Source of the DNA: Cryptomeria japonica
Taxonomy: Eukaryota; Streptophyta; Pinopsida; Cupressales; Cupressaceae
NCBI RefSeq assembly: GCF_030272615.1
Contig: NC_081414.1
Coordinates: 909,979,009 to 910,043,008, forward strand
Direction: 5' to 3'
DNA: 64,000 nucleotides
A program made the translations under genes and the position numbers. Shown one piece after another: positions 44,201-55,708 of the stretch (the first letter of the stretch is position 1; each line of letters begins with the position of its first letter). Below the pieces are notes generated by a model that ran no database searches, had not been told where the DNA came from, and saw nothing but the letters and a program-made list of their open reading frames with translations.

Positions 44201-44643
44201 TTAAGTGAAAATGTCTGAAATCTTCTCTTTAGTGTTCACATAAACCAGTCTAACTTCATTTACTTCCACCTTCTGCTTCAAAAAATTATACTTGATAGAT
44301 ATGTGCTTTGTCTTATAATGAAATACGAGATTGTTTGATATATCACTAGTAGTGGAGTTATCATAGTGAATAACTACTAGTTCATTATAATCCACCTATA
44401 TATCCTTCAACATTTGCTTCATCCATAGAACTTGTGTATAGTTAGTAGCAACAACAACATACTCAGCTTCAGCACTAGATAAAGAAGTGTGTGACTGCTT
44501 ATTGCTGATCCATGAAACAATTTTCTTTCCAAGAAAGAAAGCTCCACTGGATGTGCTCTTCCCGTCATCAACATCTCCAACCCAATCTGCATCTGTATAT
44601 GCACATAATATAAAGTCATCATTTTTAGGATACCACAAACCAT
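44201..44643 (-). pseudogene. Copia RNase H of element D
   Basis: Minus strand: A-Y-T-D-A-D-W-V-G-D (about 44590) with the first catalytic Asp, K-S-T-S-S-G-A-F-F-L, V-S-W-I-S-N-K-Q, the S-S-A-E-A-E-Y block with the catalytic Glu (about 44465) and, after a stop at 44396, Y-D-N-S-T-T-S-D-I-S-N-N and F-H-Y-K-T-K-H-I. It has all the blocks of a Ty1/copia RNase H, which degrades template RNA. One stop interrupts it. Confidence 0.92.
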
Positions 44644-45600
44644 ATTCAGTTGTTCCCTACAAATACCAGAAAATCCTTTTCACCACACTCTCATGATTTT
44701 CTCTAGGATCACTCTGATATCTCGGTACAATACAAACTGCATTCATTATATCTAGTCTAGTCTAAGTTAGATATAACAAACCATCAATCATAGATTTGTA
44801 CCTAGTAGGATTTACAGATGTAGATGCATCTTTCTTTATCAATTTCTCACTTGTAACCATAGGAGTACTAACCAGTTTACAATTTTCCATACCAAATTTC
44901 TTCAAAAACTCTCTAGCATACTTAGTTTGATAGATGAAAATACCTTTATCAGTTTGAGTAATCTACAAACCTAAGAAAAATCTCATCTCCCCAATCATAG
45001 ACATCTCAAATTCATTCTTCATATTGTTCAAGAATTCCATACACAACTTATCTTTACCTCCAAGAATGATATCATCAACAAAGACCTCAATAATCAATAT
45101 GTCAGCAATTTTGTAATATAAATTACTGTCAGCATTACCTTTAGTGAAATCAAACTTCAAAAGATATTTATCTAGTCTTGCATATAAAGCTCTAGGGGCT
45201 TGTTTCAATCCATATAAATCTTTCCTTAACTGACAAACCATGTTTTGTCATCTGAAAGTGAAAATCCATCAAGTTGCTCAATATAAACTTCCTCTTCAAG
45301 ATCTCCATTCAGAAATGCATACTTAACATCCATCTGATAAACCTTGTAATTCTTATGAGCAGCATAAGAAATAATCTCACAGCTTCAATCCTAGCTACCG
45401 ATGCAAAGGTTTTACCATAATCAATTCCTTCCTTCTGAGAGTATCCTTTACAAACCAATCTCGCTTTATTCCTCACAACTTGTCCATCCTCATTCAATTT
45501 ATTCCCAAAAACCCATTTAGTTCCAATAACATTTTTATTTATAGGTCGGGGAACTAAAGTCCATTTGTTATTCTTTTCTATCTAATCTAAATTTCTTTCA
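44644..45600 (-). pseudogene. Copia reverse transcriptase of element D
   Basis: Minus strand. [21 protein letters not shown] (45497-45400), the L-Y-G-L-K-Q-A-P-R block (about 45195-45220), the catalytic F-V-D-D (45071-45082) and M-I-G-E-M-R-F-F-L-G-L (about 44970-45000). These blocks are diagnostic for copia RT. The catalytic FVDD is intact. A frame change near 45240-45370 and stops around 44960 break the ORF. Confidence 0.93.
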
Positions 45601-45850
45601 TAGCTTTCATCCAATATTCATCTTTACAAGCTTCAATTACTGATGCCAGTTCAACTTGAGAAATAAAACATACCTCATCAGTTGCCAACCTTCTTCTTGT
45701 CATCACTCCTTTGCTTTTGTCTCCAATGATATGATCTTTAGAATGATTCAACCTTACATACCTAGGAGTCTTCTGATTTTTAGTTCCTCTGTCCTAATCT
45801 TCAGTTACTGTTGAATGTTCTAATACTGTCGAAGTAGTTGGTTCAACATT

Positions 45851-46878
45851 TTATTCTGGTATAGGTGCTCCCGGTTCAGTTATGATTATTTCCACTATCG
45901 GTTCTCTCTCATAAGTTTTGATTTGACTTATGTTTTTCTCATCCACTTTGACATTTGTACTCTCCATAATTCTCTTCAATATTTTGTTATAATATCTATA
46001 TGTTTTTCTTTCATTAGAATAACCAAGAAATATCCCTTCATCACATCTAGGATCAAACTTTCCAATGGAATCATCTCTTTTGATATAACATTTACTGCCA
46101 AAGATTCTGAAATACTTAATTGTTGGTGTATGACCAAACCATAACTCATAAGGTGTCTTGCCGGTATCTCCTTTGATATGAACTCTATTGAATTTGTGTA
46201 TCGTCATGCTTATAGCTTCTCTCTAGTAGATATGAGGTAGATTAGCTTCCATCATCATGGTTCTAGTTGCATTATGTTCTTCCTTTCCACAACTCCATTC
46301 TGCTGAGGTGTCTAAGGTGCAAACAACTGTCTCCTTATCCCATTCTTCTAACAATAACTGTTAAACTCACCAGATGTGAATTCTCCACCCTAATCTGACC
46401 TTAAGCATTTAATCTTCAAACATGTCTCTGTCTCAACTTTAGCTTTAAATATTTCAAACTTTACAAATGCTTTAGACTTCTCCCTTAGAAAAGTAACCCA
46501 CATCATTCTAGAATAATCATCAATGATTAGCATGAAATATCTATCACCCTGAAATTTTTTTATTCTAGCAGGACCACACAAATCAATATGAATAAGATCA
46601 AGAACAACATTAGCTTTGTCTTGTATACTCTTAAAAGAAATCCCAACTTTCTTTCCCATTTGACATTCCTTACATACCGGATTATAGGGATTTACAATCT
46701 TAGGTATATCTCTAACTACCTTAGTAGAACTAATCTTCACAATGCAATCAAAATTCACATGACACAACCTCTTATGCCATAGCCAAATCTCATCAATTTG
46801 TGCAATCAAACATGTCTTCTCACCGGAGTTCAAATGAAAGATATTACCTTTAGTCTGTGTACCGGTTGCAATTTCCAA
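45851..46878 (-). pseudogene. Copia integrase of element D
   Basis: Minus strand. Zinc-binding region W-H-K-R-L-C-H-V-N ... V-C-K-E-C-Q-M-G-K (about 46665-46790), catalytic-core start I-H-I-D-L-C-G-P (about 46570-46595), I-I-D-D-Y-S-R-M-M-W-V-T-F, then L-R-S-D (about 46390-46400) where a stop follows. The C-terminal part (46207-45851) reads K-T-P-Y-E-L-W-F-G-H-T-P and F-L-G-Y-S-N-E-R-K-T-Y-R. Integrase inserts the cDNA and leaves 5-bp duplications. Degraded between 46210 and 46390. Confidence 0.92.
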
Positions 46879-46899
46879 ACCAGATCTATTGATAATCTT

Positions 46900-47170
46900 G
46901 CATTTTTCATCCTTGAACTGTAACTAAAATCCCTTTTCCACCAATTGTACTACACTCAAAAGATTATGCCTTAAACCTTCAACATAATAAATATTATTAG
47001 TGTTATGATTATTGACCAATGATATTATTCCTTTTCCCTTCATCATACATGCTTTGTCATCTCCAAATCTAGCCAGACCACCATCAAATTATTGCATAGA
47101 TAAGAACTTCCTTTTATCTCCAGTCATATGATGTGAACATCCACTGTCAATTGCCCATTTATCCTTGTCT
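46900..47170 (-). pseudogene. Copia protease of element D
   Basis: Minus strand W-A-I-D-S-G-C-S-H-H-M-T-G-D-K-R-K-F; the active-site D-S-G is at about 47137-47148. Later H-N-L-L-S-V-V-Q-L (about 46950). Short, as usual for copia proteases. It has stops around 47095 and 46923. Confidence 0.85.
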
Positions 47171-47389
47171 TCAATTTTAGCAGCAAGGGCCTTCTCTTTA
47201 GGTACCGGATCATCTTCCTTGATTGCCAAAAATACCCATTCCTTTCCATTGCCGGATCCACTAGCTGAATCCTATGTCGGTTCATCATCAAAATCAGTCA
47301 CACCTTCCTCATCCGCATAGTAGCATGATTTGTCTTTGTTTTTCCTATACTTATGCTTGTTCTGATAATCATGGTTAGGCCTAAAAGAT

Positions 47390-48316
47390 CTTCTAGTTCT
47401 TTCTTCAAATCTTGAATTCCTTTCAGGACATCTAGATGCAAAATGACCTATCTTATTACATTCAAAGCATTTAAAAGTGATTTTCCTTCATACTTACTTC
47501 CTAACGGTCCTTTAGGTACTCTTCTAGCAAATAAGGCTTCAAGTTTCTCAAACTCTTCATCTTCTTTCTTCATATCCTCTATTCCTTCGCATATAAAGAT
47601 TTCCAATCACTCTTGTCGATATATGATGTAGATGCATGAAAAGTAGGTTTAGATTTAATAGCTCCAGAAGGTCCAAATCCCTCAAGCTCAAAAGAAGATA
47701 ATTTCCCAACCAAGGTATCCCTATTAATAGAGGTGTTTGCCATAATTCTCAACTCATTAATTGTAGTAGTCTTCATCTTATAAGCTGGTGGCAAACCTCT
47801 TAGTACTTTAGAAACTATTTTATCTTCGCTTAGAGATCCACCACAATATTGAATTCCCAAAACAATCTCATTAACTCTCTCCATAAAAGCAGTAATCCTT
47901 TCATCTTCTTCCATCTTCAAATTTTCATACCTTACCCAATAACCATCAAGTTTAGAAATTTTAATAGTAGGGTCACCTTCATTCAATGTCTCCAATTTAT
48001 CCCATATAGCCTTTGTAGTTAATTTGTCAGTTAGTCTCATAATTTGTTGATCAGAAAGTGCACACAAAAGGGCTTCTCTATCTCTACAATCATTCTCAAG
48101 CTCTTTATCCAGACCAGCAAGAGGAGGATTTCCAAATGTAGGATTAAATGTTGTAACACCATTCTCAGTGATCTCCTAAATCTCCTTTCCAAGACATCTC
48201 ATATGAGTCTCCATTTGAATCTTCCATACCCTATAATTTGTTCCATCAAACCAAGGAATTTCTCTCTGGAAAATAGCAACAGATGAACTAGATGAACTTG
48301 AACTACTAGATGCCAT
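47390..48316 (-). pseudogene. Copia gag (UBN2 type) of element D
   Basis: ATG at 48316 opens M-A-S followed by a serine run, then F-D-G-T-N-Y-R-V-W-K-I-Q-M-E (about 48215-48260), typical of UBN2 gag. After one stop (about 48178) the frame is open from 48067 to 47582: W-D-K-L-E-T-L-N-E-G, V-L-R-G-L-P-P-A-Y. A frame change at about 47582 leads into K-K-E-D-E-E-F-E-K-L-E-A-L-F-A-R-R and an intact C-F-E-C-N-K-I-G-H-F-A-S-R-C knuckle (about 47425-47470). Start chosen because it lies about 40 bp inside the primer site and reads in frame with the main ORF. Confidence 0.92.
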
Positions 48317-48358
48317 AGGATCTTCCTCAAGCAGTTAATCTTTTGTAGAGAGGACCAA

Positions 48359-48370
48359 GCTCTGATACCA
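48359..48370 (-). other. Primer-binding site of element D (initiator tRNA-Met)
   Basis: Minus strand TGGTATCAGAGC, the standard plant copia primer site, two bases from the 5' LTR end. Confidence 0.95.
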
Positions 48371-48372
48371 AT

Positions 48373-49640
48373 TGTTAGACAGTTCAAATAACCAGAGGAC
48401 AACTAAGAGGGGGGTGAATTAGTTGTCACTAGATTATAGAACTTTAAGCATTTAAATCCTTATTAGCAGAACACATAAACTTAATACCGAAATACATAAA
48501 CCAAATACTAGAATGACTGATAAAGCAATTAAACATAAACATAAATCATAGAATAGTTACCATCCATCCATAACACATGACACCAAGATTTGTAAGTGGA
48601 AAACCTGGTAAAGGGAAAAAACGTGGTGGGAAGCCTACCCATAGTCAAATAATACTTTTGCAGCAAGTATGTGATTATAATATGACGGGAATGCACATGC
48701 AGGAAGGCCAATAGCCTAGATCACATATCTCATCACAAAAAGGAGCCTCATTGACTACATAAACATCAGACTACAATCTGGAAAGAAGAGTGAACTGCAA
48801 GTATAGTATCTCCTATGCCTGAGTACAGTTCTGGTTAAGCTCAATATCGAAGGCCTTAAACCTCTCTTACAAACCCAATTCAATCACCTATAATTGACCA
48901 AACCTTTTGCATATGATTACAACATTATTCACACATAGATCATCCCATAACCTTTTCTTATCAACCCATATACCCATGATCTACAAAGAGATCTTACATC
49001 ATATTTATACCAACCCAGGACCTAAACAATTAAGTTGGCCACCTAAAAGATAATACAATAAATTAATAACATAAACCCATAATCCAATGATCAACCAAGT
49101 CATCTTAGGCTGAAAACAATGTAAACCAATCATTAAATCCCGACGATAATGCATCGGCAACATTCTCCAACACGTTATAGAAACTGGTCCATAACCTAGA
49201 TAACACCAGACCCAAAATAGGTCACCATAAACTAAATCCAATACCATCGATGAACTAGAACACGAACAAGATAACTAATAGCATCCTGCAAGCCATCTAG
49301 AAGTTGCACCAACACCACTTATCACATGCATCAAAAGATCTTCAACAAACCTCTACCGGTAAAACCCTTACCGGTGACCAAGAGGCTTACTAGAACAAAT
49401 GATAGCTCCTGGGTCATCAAATCCCGAACCAACTGATCGTGATACACTTCTGAATAGCATGAATGATTGATCCAAACCAATTGCACAAACCAAAGCATAC
49501 CGAATCCTACTGGATCAATAACATAATCAACCACTCTACTAGAACCAATCGTAAATTGGTAAACAACCAAAACAACCAGTGTTACCATCAATGACAAAAC
49601 ATCAATGCAACACATAATCAATTCCTCCAAATTGCCAACA
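48373..49640 (-). repeat. 5' LTR of element D
   Basis: 1268 bp, minus strand TGTTGGCAATTTGG...CTGTCTAACA. TATA box (minus) 49004-49009. Right flank ATGAC is the target duplication. Confidence 0.95.
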
Positions 49641-49645
49641 ATGAC

Positions 49646-50974
49646 TAGTGTCCCTACCTTTATATCGAACATCCTAGCTACCTCTACACAAAATTTCATA
49701 CCTACAAATGTTAGTCATGGGGGAAATACCTCTTCTTTTATTTCTCCTACCATGAGTGTTACCCAATCACACTCACCACCTATAAATGCCAGTCAAGGGG
49801 GAAACTCCTTCAATCACAATTCCTTCATTCCTCCTATGAGTCTTCCATATATTACCCAACCTTCTTGATTACCTAATTATCATAGTGTCCCACCAACTTA
49901 TTCTTAATCTCTTCCTTCATTCAAAAATATTACTCCTCCCTATTAATCCAACATGTCTAATTTCAATCCTTCTACCGAAGCTACAATCAATAGTCTAGCC
50001 CAAATAGTGTCTTCCTTACAACAACAAATAGCTTTTATGAGTCAATCCAAGTATAACGTGCTCACATTTGATGTAGCGAGCCCATTGTCCATTGACATTG
50101 TTAGATTTGTCCCTCATAAACATGTATAAGTCCCTCAATTGGAACTTTATAATGGAAAAGGTGATCCCTTAACTCATGTTAAAATATTCCAAACTTTGTG
50201 TAGTGATTTTTCTCATGATCAAAGATTGTTAGCGAGATTGTTTACTAGAACATTAAGGGATAGAACTTTGCAATGGTATTGTTCTTTGCCTCCTTATTTT
50301 ATTACTTCTTTTCAACAATTGGCAAATACTTTTATTTAACAATTTCACAATAACATTGGTCCTAAAGTTACTTTGACTTATTTGATACATTGTAAACAAG
50401 GTGTTAAAGAAAAAGTGACTGATTTTACTAATAGATATAAGCATTTGTATTCTTAGATTTATTTTCATGTGCCTGATCAAGATATTCAAAGGATTTTTAT
50501 TGCTAATTTACAAAAATATATTAGGGACTGAGTTTACTTCCTTTCTACAGTTGTGCGCAGTATTTTACAATTATCAGCTGACTATGAGTCAATTGGAACA
50601 ATCATCTCCTTCCATGGCTTTGAGTGATAAGGGTGATAGTGCTCAACAACTATTTGCGAAGGTCAAACCAAACAAAGGATTCATTGAATTGAATGACAAC
50701 AACAACAATCAATCAATTGGTAGCCAGGACAAGTGTGCCTCCTTTGTTTAAATACTTTAAAAGTGAAAAAGAATTTACTCCTTTGAAAGAATCTTTGCAT
50801 AGCATTATGTCTCGGTTAATAGAAAGTAATGTGTTAAAACTTCCCCAAATCAAGCCAATTGATCCATCTAAGACAACTTCACCTTACTTTGATGCGAAAT
50901 CCTTTTGTCAATACCATCATCAACCTGGTGATGATACTGAAAAAAAAAATTCATTGAGAAGTAGGATTCAATAA
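49646..50974 (+). pseudogene. Gag of B2, C-terminal part
   Basis: Continues gag after element D: Ser/Thr-rich stretch (49650-49860), V-P-Q-L-E-L-Y-N-G-K-G-D-P-L-T-H-V-K-I-F (about 50130-50190), L-Q-W-Y-C-S-L-P-P-Y (about 50270-50300) and the F-C-Q-Y-H-H-Q-P-G-D-D-T zinc-finger-like piece (about 50905-50945). Aligns with B1 gag across the B1 solo-LTR insertion. Stops near 50128, 50340 and 50530. Confidence 0.85.
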
Positions 50975-51650
50975 TTGATTGATTACAATACCATATCTGT
51001 GGCAAGATTGAAAGATAGAGGAAACAAATCCGTAGCTCCTTTTAATCAAAATCTTTTGATTTTCACTCATCCTTTGCCATCCCATTCCACTAATGTGATT
51101 GAGACTAGTCAGCTTGTTTTCTCTCCCAATGTGGTGAACCTTGTAGACAAACAAGAACCTTCTAAGGATTTTTGCATCACATTTGATCCTAGTGAGACCA
51201 TTAAAGTACCTGATGGCCCATTATACATAAGTGAAAAAATCAAAGGCATACTTGCTAGAGGAGTGCTTATTGATCCTGCTTGCATGGTTAATGTGATAAC
51301 TGAATAATTTATGTATACTTTTCAATTGTATCAATTGATATATGATACCGATGTGCTAGTTGGAGTCTTTGATGGATTTTCTTGTCTTTCTATTGGTTCT
51401 ATCACACCTCCTATTGATGTCAACACTAAATGCTTAGATGTTCAATTTTCTATCATTCCTACATCCGATTAATTTTGTGTGAAGTTGGGACATCCTTGGC
51501 TCTCTTCCATGAAAGTGATCGCTTCTACAATTCATTAGTGTTTTAAATTTCCTCATAATGATAAAATCATAGCTATCAATCATAGCATGTATCAACATGT
51601 AATGAGGAATGGAGATGTTTGTCTTGATTACTTTTGGTCCAAATGATTCC
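50975..51650 (+). pseudogene. Protease-like domain of B2
   Basis: G-P-L-Y-I, V-L-I-D-P-A-C-M-V-N (about 51265-51295), then after a stop at 51304 the block V-K-L-G-H-P-W-L-S-S-M-K (about 51480-51515). Same layout as in B1. The Asp of the active-site loop is present but followed by P-A, not S/T/N-G. Stops at 51304, 51472 and 51538. Confidence 0.78.
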
Positions 51651-51709
51651 ATCCTCTTCAGCCTAGGAGTGATGTTCTCTTTAGATCATATCAAAACTGG
51701 AAAAATGAA

Positions 51710-52690
51710 ATGATTTTATCCTTGAGTAAACCTAGAAATCCAACACTTAGCATTCCTCTTGTTTATCATATACCCCTTCTTGAGGATAAAATTATTCTTC
51801 CTCCTAAGGAAAGAAATATTCTTCTTCTCGAAGAGGCACCTATTCCTTCTCCTAAAGAGAAGAGTATCCTTTCTCCTAAGAAAAGAGATATTCTTCTTCC
51901 TAAAGAAGAATATATTCCTTCTCCTATGGATGAGTCTACTCTTCCTCCCAAAGGTAGAAAAACTCTTCCCCTAAACCTCAATCCATTCCTCCTAAGGCTA
52001 GACCTATCCCTCCTCCTCATGATGGACCTGGTCTCCTTCCTACACCTCCCATTCCTCCTTTATATGGTGTGGTTCCTCCTCCTTCATCTTATAGAGAGAA
52101 ACGGCCAGCCTCTCCTATTGTCCAACCTAAAAGACCACATTCCATTCATCCTTCCCTAAAAGAAGAGATGAAGCCTATACCCGATGAACCTAAACCTCCT
52201 CAACCTTCAACCAAAACTAGACAAAATCATTGTGCAAGAGAACATCGATGGAGACGTCATGCTAGAGCTCGTGAATCTATTTCCCAAACCATTTCTTCTC
52301 CTAAAGCAATATCTCTTGATATGATTCCATTTCCCCTAAACAAGATGTTCAACCTGATTCTCCAAGACGCAAAATGGTTAAAACAAATGATGGTTCAAGT
52401 TTTATTCCTACTAGAGCTCCTATTCTTATTAATCTTGATGAAGAAATAGGTGAACATGTTGTTAATGATGAAAATGTTATTCTAAATATTTCTGATGATG
52501 AATATGAATATGTTGATGTTGAGAATGATTTATCTATAAATTTTACAAAAGCATTAATCCTAGCTCCTAACAATGAACAAAGTGACTCATCGTTAGAGTA
52601 TGGTCCTTGTTTGGAACTTGTGATAGCTCCATCTATTGTGCTCGATGTGGCTCCTCTTGCTTGTTGTCCACCTTCCCAAAATAATGATCA
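51710..52690 (+). pseudogene. Proline-rich ORF of B2 with an expanded repeat
   Basis: M-I-L-S-L-S-K-P-R-N-P start as in B1. A B2-specific stretch (about 51770-51990) encodes repeats of an I-L-P-P-K-E / I-P-S-P-K-E type unit. After a frame change the common part resumes with P-P-P-H-D-G-P-G-L-L-P-T-P (about 52010), the N-H-C-A-R-E-H-R-W-R-R-H-A-R-A-R-E block (about 52225-52275), I-N-L-D-E-E-I-G, an acidic D-D-E-Y-E-Y-V-D-V-E and the C-C-P-P-S-Q-N-N end (about 52660-52685). Unknown function. Confidence 0.72.
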
Positions 52691-52699
52691 GCAAGATTG

Positions 52700-53449
52700 G
52701 GGGAGGATGGCGTGCTTGTTTAGCTTCATTATCATTGTATATTATCTCTCTCCTCTCTTGCTTATTTGTGATATTCTTATATTTGTTGTCCCTAGTATTG
52801 TCTACTTGAGGATGATGCAAAGAATTGAGATTTCTTTTGGTCTCTTCCATGTTAACTCAAAAGACACATGTGTTCCCTTCTTCCATGGTGGTTTCCTTTC
52901 TTTGGGGGGTGAGGACAATTTTATGAACATATATATATATACATGATATACATGAGTTATCATAAAAAGCATACTAACTCCAAAGTTAGGTGAAACCACC
53001 TCATTTTTTGTGCTTTGTGTTCATTATCCTTTGATTCATCCTCTCTTGGGGGCTAAATTATTGGGATAACATGCTTGTCTTTTTGGGTGTATCCTACCTT
53101 AAAGCAATTGCTCCCAACAAGTCATGTGCAATCTCTTTAACGTGGGGGCATACACTTCTCTCATGATTCTCTCTCTTGATACTTAAAGTTACTTAGAAAA
53201 CTTTGTCTTTGCTTTGTAATTTTTGGTGCTTTTTATTTTCATGACTCATAGTAAGAGAACCTGACTAGTTGTAGTCATGGTTCTCTCTTTCTCACTCATG
53301 ATCTTCTCTTTTACCTTATCATTGAAGTCGTAAGATCTTTAAGTCCACTGGGGGCTTGGTGAATCTTGCCTCTTTGACATGGTGAAAGTCTTTCAATCTG
53401 AATTCCTTGTACTTTATCGTGAGTATTTGCGCAAGCTCATACTCCCACT
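52700..53449 (+). other. Non-coding 3' region of B2
   Basis: No supported gene; colinear with 26841-27731 of B1. A short TA run lies at 52929-52942. Confidence 0.65.
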
Positions 53450-53460
53450 AAAGTGGGGGC
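53450..53460 (+). other. Polypurine tract of B2
   Basis: AAAGTGGGGGC, four bases before the 3' LTR. Confidence 0.82.
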
Positions 53461-53464
53461 TAAA

Positions 53465-54637
53465 TGTAGCATCCTAAAATTCCACCCCTTGAAATTTCTA
53501 ACCACATTTGCATCTTTTCCTTAGTGTTTGTGCCCCTCAGCTTGATCGGAGACTTGATTATGCTCACACATGTCAAAAATTTCATTCAACTCAATGATGC
53601 ACCCAGTTGCCACCTTGATCCTACCCCAAATTATGGTAGGACTAGGGCATAACACCCTAGTCCCCCTTAATGGGGACCTATCCTTAGGCCCCTCCCCCTG
53701 ACCTATCTTAAATTTGAAGCGGGTAAAATCCTCTATGTCAGCTCATTTCAAAAAATTAATCAATTAATCCTACGAAAAAGTATATAAGAGGGATCTCCCC
53801 TCTCATTTGATGGATCATGGAAATTCAATCAAGTATTTGAGCATTCAAGAGATCAATCATTCAAGCATTCAAGAGCAATTGAGAATTTTTAGTCTTCCTT
53901 CAAGCTTTGGAGCAGAAATAGAGTCAAGATTTCAAGTATTGAAGAGGAGATCATCATTCTACTTCATGAAATCATAATTCCATGTGGAGGCAAGTAAAAC
54001 TTCACAAGGAGGTATAAGCATTTCATTTTAGTCAATTCAACATCCCCTCAAGGAGGGGGGTTTCTACTTTCAGTCATTTCAATTACATTATTTCAACCAC
54101 TTGGTTAATTCAAAAATTGGGGTTTGACCTAAAGGCAAACCCCTATTCCCAATGCATTTCCATTTCCTTCCATGTGCAGGAAGCAGGTGCATAGTTGTTC
54201 TTTTGAAGTTAAGCTTTGTTTGCAAAGACAGAAAAACCCTCTTCGACACACGAAAAGTTTGGAGGACCAAGAGGGGGGAAACTTGGTGCTAACACACGGT
54301 CCTTGAAACTTTTGGCAACTTTCACAGAGCAACTCCAAATCATCTCAAACTTCTCAAATCTAGGTGCATGATGAAATCCTGAATCTGTAGCTCGTTTTCT
54401 CATATTTGTCTTCATTTCCAACACTTAGTCTTAATTCAACTAGTCAACATACAAAAGAGGGTCAAACACATTCTAATCACAACACATCTTCTTAGTATTT
54501 AGTCCTTGTATCATTTAGGATTGGATCTAGTAGATTCATCCCCTCTTTTGAATGTAAAGTCCTCCAAGAGAAAATTGACTTAGTGATCTCTCCTTTCTAT
54601 GTGGTGAATTTACTAAGCTTCAATTTTCCACTTTACA
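53465..54637 (+). repeat. 3' LTR of B2
   Basis: 1173 bp, TGTAGCATCC...CACTTTACA; TATA box 53781-53788. Followed by CCAAG, the target duplication shared with 30555-30559. Confidence 0.95.
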
Positions 54638-55708
54638 CCAAGTATGCTCAAAGAATATAATTATGGATTAAAAATAAATGTGATTTACAATTCAAATCAA
54701 AATCCATGTCCACACAAAATCTCTCAAAATAAGTCTCACTTGAATCAACAAATGAGAATTCAAGAAAATATGGATTTAAAACCTCTACACATGAATCATT
54801 GTTACAATGAACATTATAATCATCAACGCTATTTGTATGTCATCAAAATGAATTTCTAAATTTACATGAACACTTACACCTTTTGATTAATCATAGTTAT
54901 CACTATTGTAGTCAGATGGCTTCTCAACTCCATTTGCATTATCATCCTACAAGCTAATATATATCCATATGTAGAATGGAAGATCAAGGACATGTGTCAA
55001 ATTTGGTACTACCAAAAGTACCTTCATTGTCTAAATCAATGTGTGTTGGGCATAAGAACTTTGAAATACTCTCATGAGCATATCTCTAATATTCTATAGC
55101 TAAAAAATCTAAGATTTTTTCACTATTGAGTGGACTTGTATTCTCATGTACATGTTTCACTGTTTCTTCCTCTTGATCCCCATAAGAGCTAGAATTACCA
55201 TTTAATTACAAATAAACATCTATAATACTATCATTGTCAACTTTGAAATCTAAGGATTCAATTGACTCATCATAACATACATTGGTCATAACATGTGGAG
55301 TTGAATCTCCAACAACCTTGTCAAAAGAACAATCATAATTTGATGTAAAAATCAAGCCCTCTAAATGTTCATCCTCATTTAAATTTAGACTTTCTTAACA
55401 ATAACTTTCACTTGCATACCCATCCTCTATAGACTCATTCCAATCATTACATCCTTAATTATTCAAGGGTACATTGTCATCTTTTTTTTTAGCTTCTAAT
55501 TCATCATTATCAATATTTTGACAAAGCATTCAAGGATACACCTCTATTGTTTGTTCATGGAATGCACTCAATTTTTTATATGTCATTTCCAGGTGCACCT
55601 ACCATATCATTTAACTTACTACAAGCATTTTTTACATGTGAATAATACACATTCTTAGCTATAACATGTTTCTTTCCTTAATTTTATTTTTAAGTATAGT
55701 ATCTATCT
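54638..55708. other. B2 right flank with traces of a decayed minus-strand acidic ORF
   Basis: No intact gene. On the minus strand 55000-55400 reads as an acidic frame (E-D-E-H-L-E-G-L-I-F, D-E-S-I-E-S-L-D-F-K-V-D-N-D-S) with a few stops. It resembles in composition the ORF at 30078-30559 on the other side of B2. Downstream to 55708 only AT-rich sequence. Confidence 0.4.

Larger units (their letters stand above)
42501..49640 (-). mobile_element. Ty1/copia element D, full structure, inserted in B2 gag
   Basis: 7140 bp on the minus strand with ATGAC on both sides (42496-42500 and 49641-49645). 5' LTR 48373-49640, primer site 48359-48370, gag, protease, integrase, RT and RNase H in the copia order, polypurine tract 43770-43783 and 3' LTR 42501-43769. 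It is the only complete gag-pol set in the window. Several stops and frame changes inactivate it. Confidence 0.95.
30560..54637 (+). mobile_element. Family-B element B2, complete ends, split by copia elements C and D
   Basis: Flanked by CCAAG at 30555-30559 and CCAAG at 54638-54642. 5' LTR 30560-31736, primer site 31740-31754, leader, gag from 42022, protease, proline-rich ORF, polypurine tract 53450-53460, 3' LTR 53465-54637. Removing C and D with one target duplication each leaves about 7.95 kb. As in B1 there is no RT or integrase. Many stops show it is old. Confidence 0.93.

Noticed and set aside
51766-52020. Minus-strand Arg/Ser-rich open frame opposite the B2 proline-rich ORF.
   Set aside because: A shadow of the repetitive sense coding sequence; no independent support.
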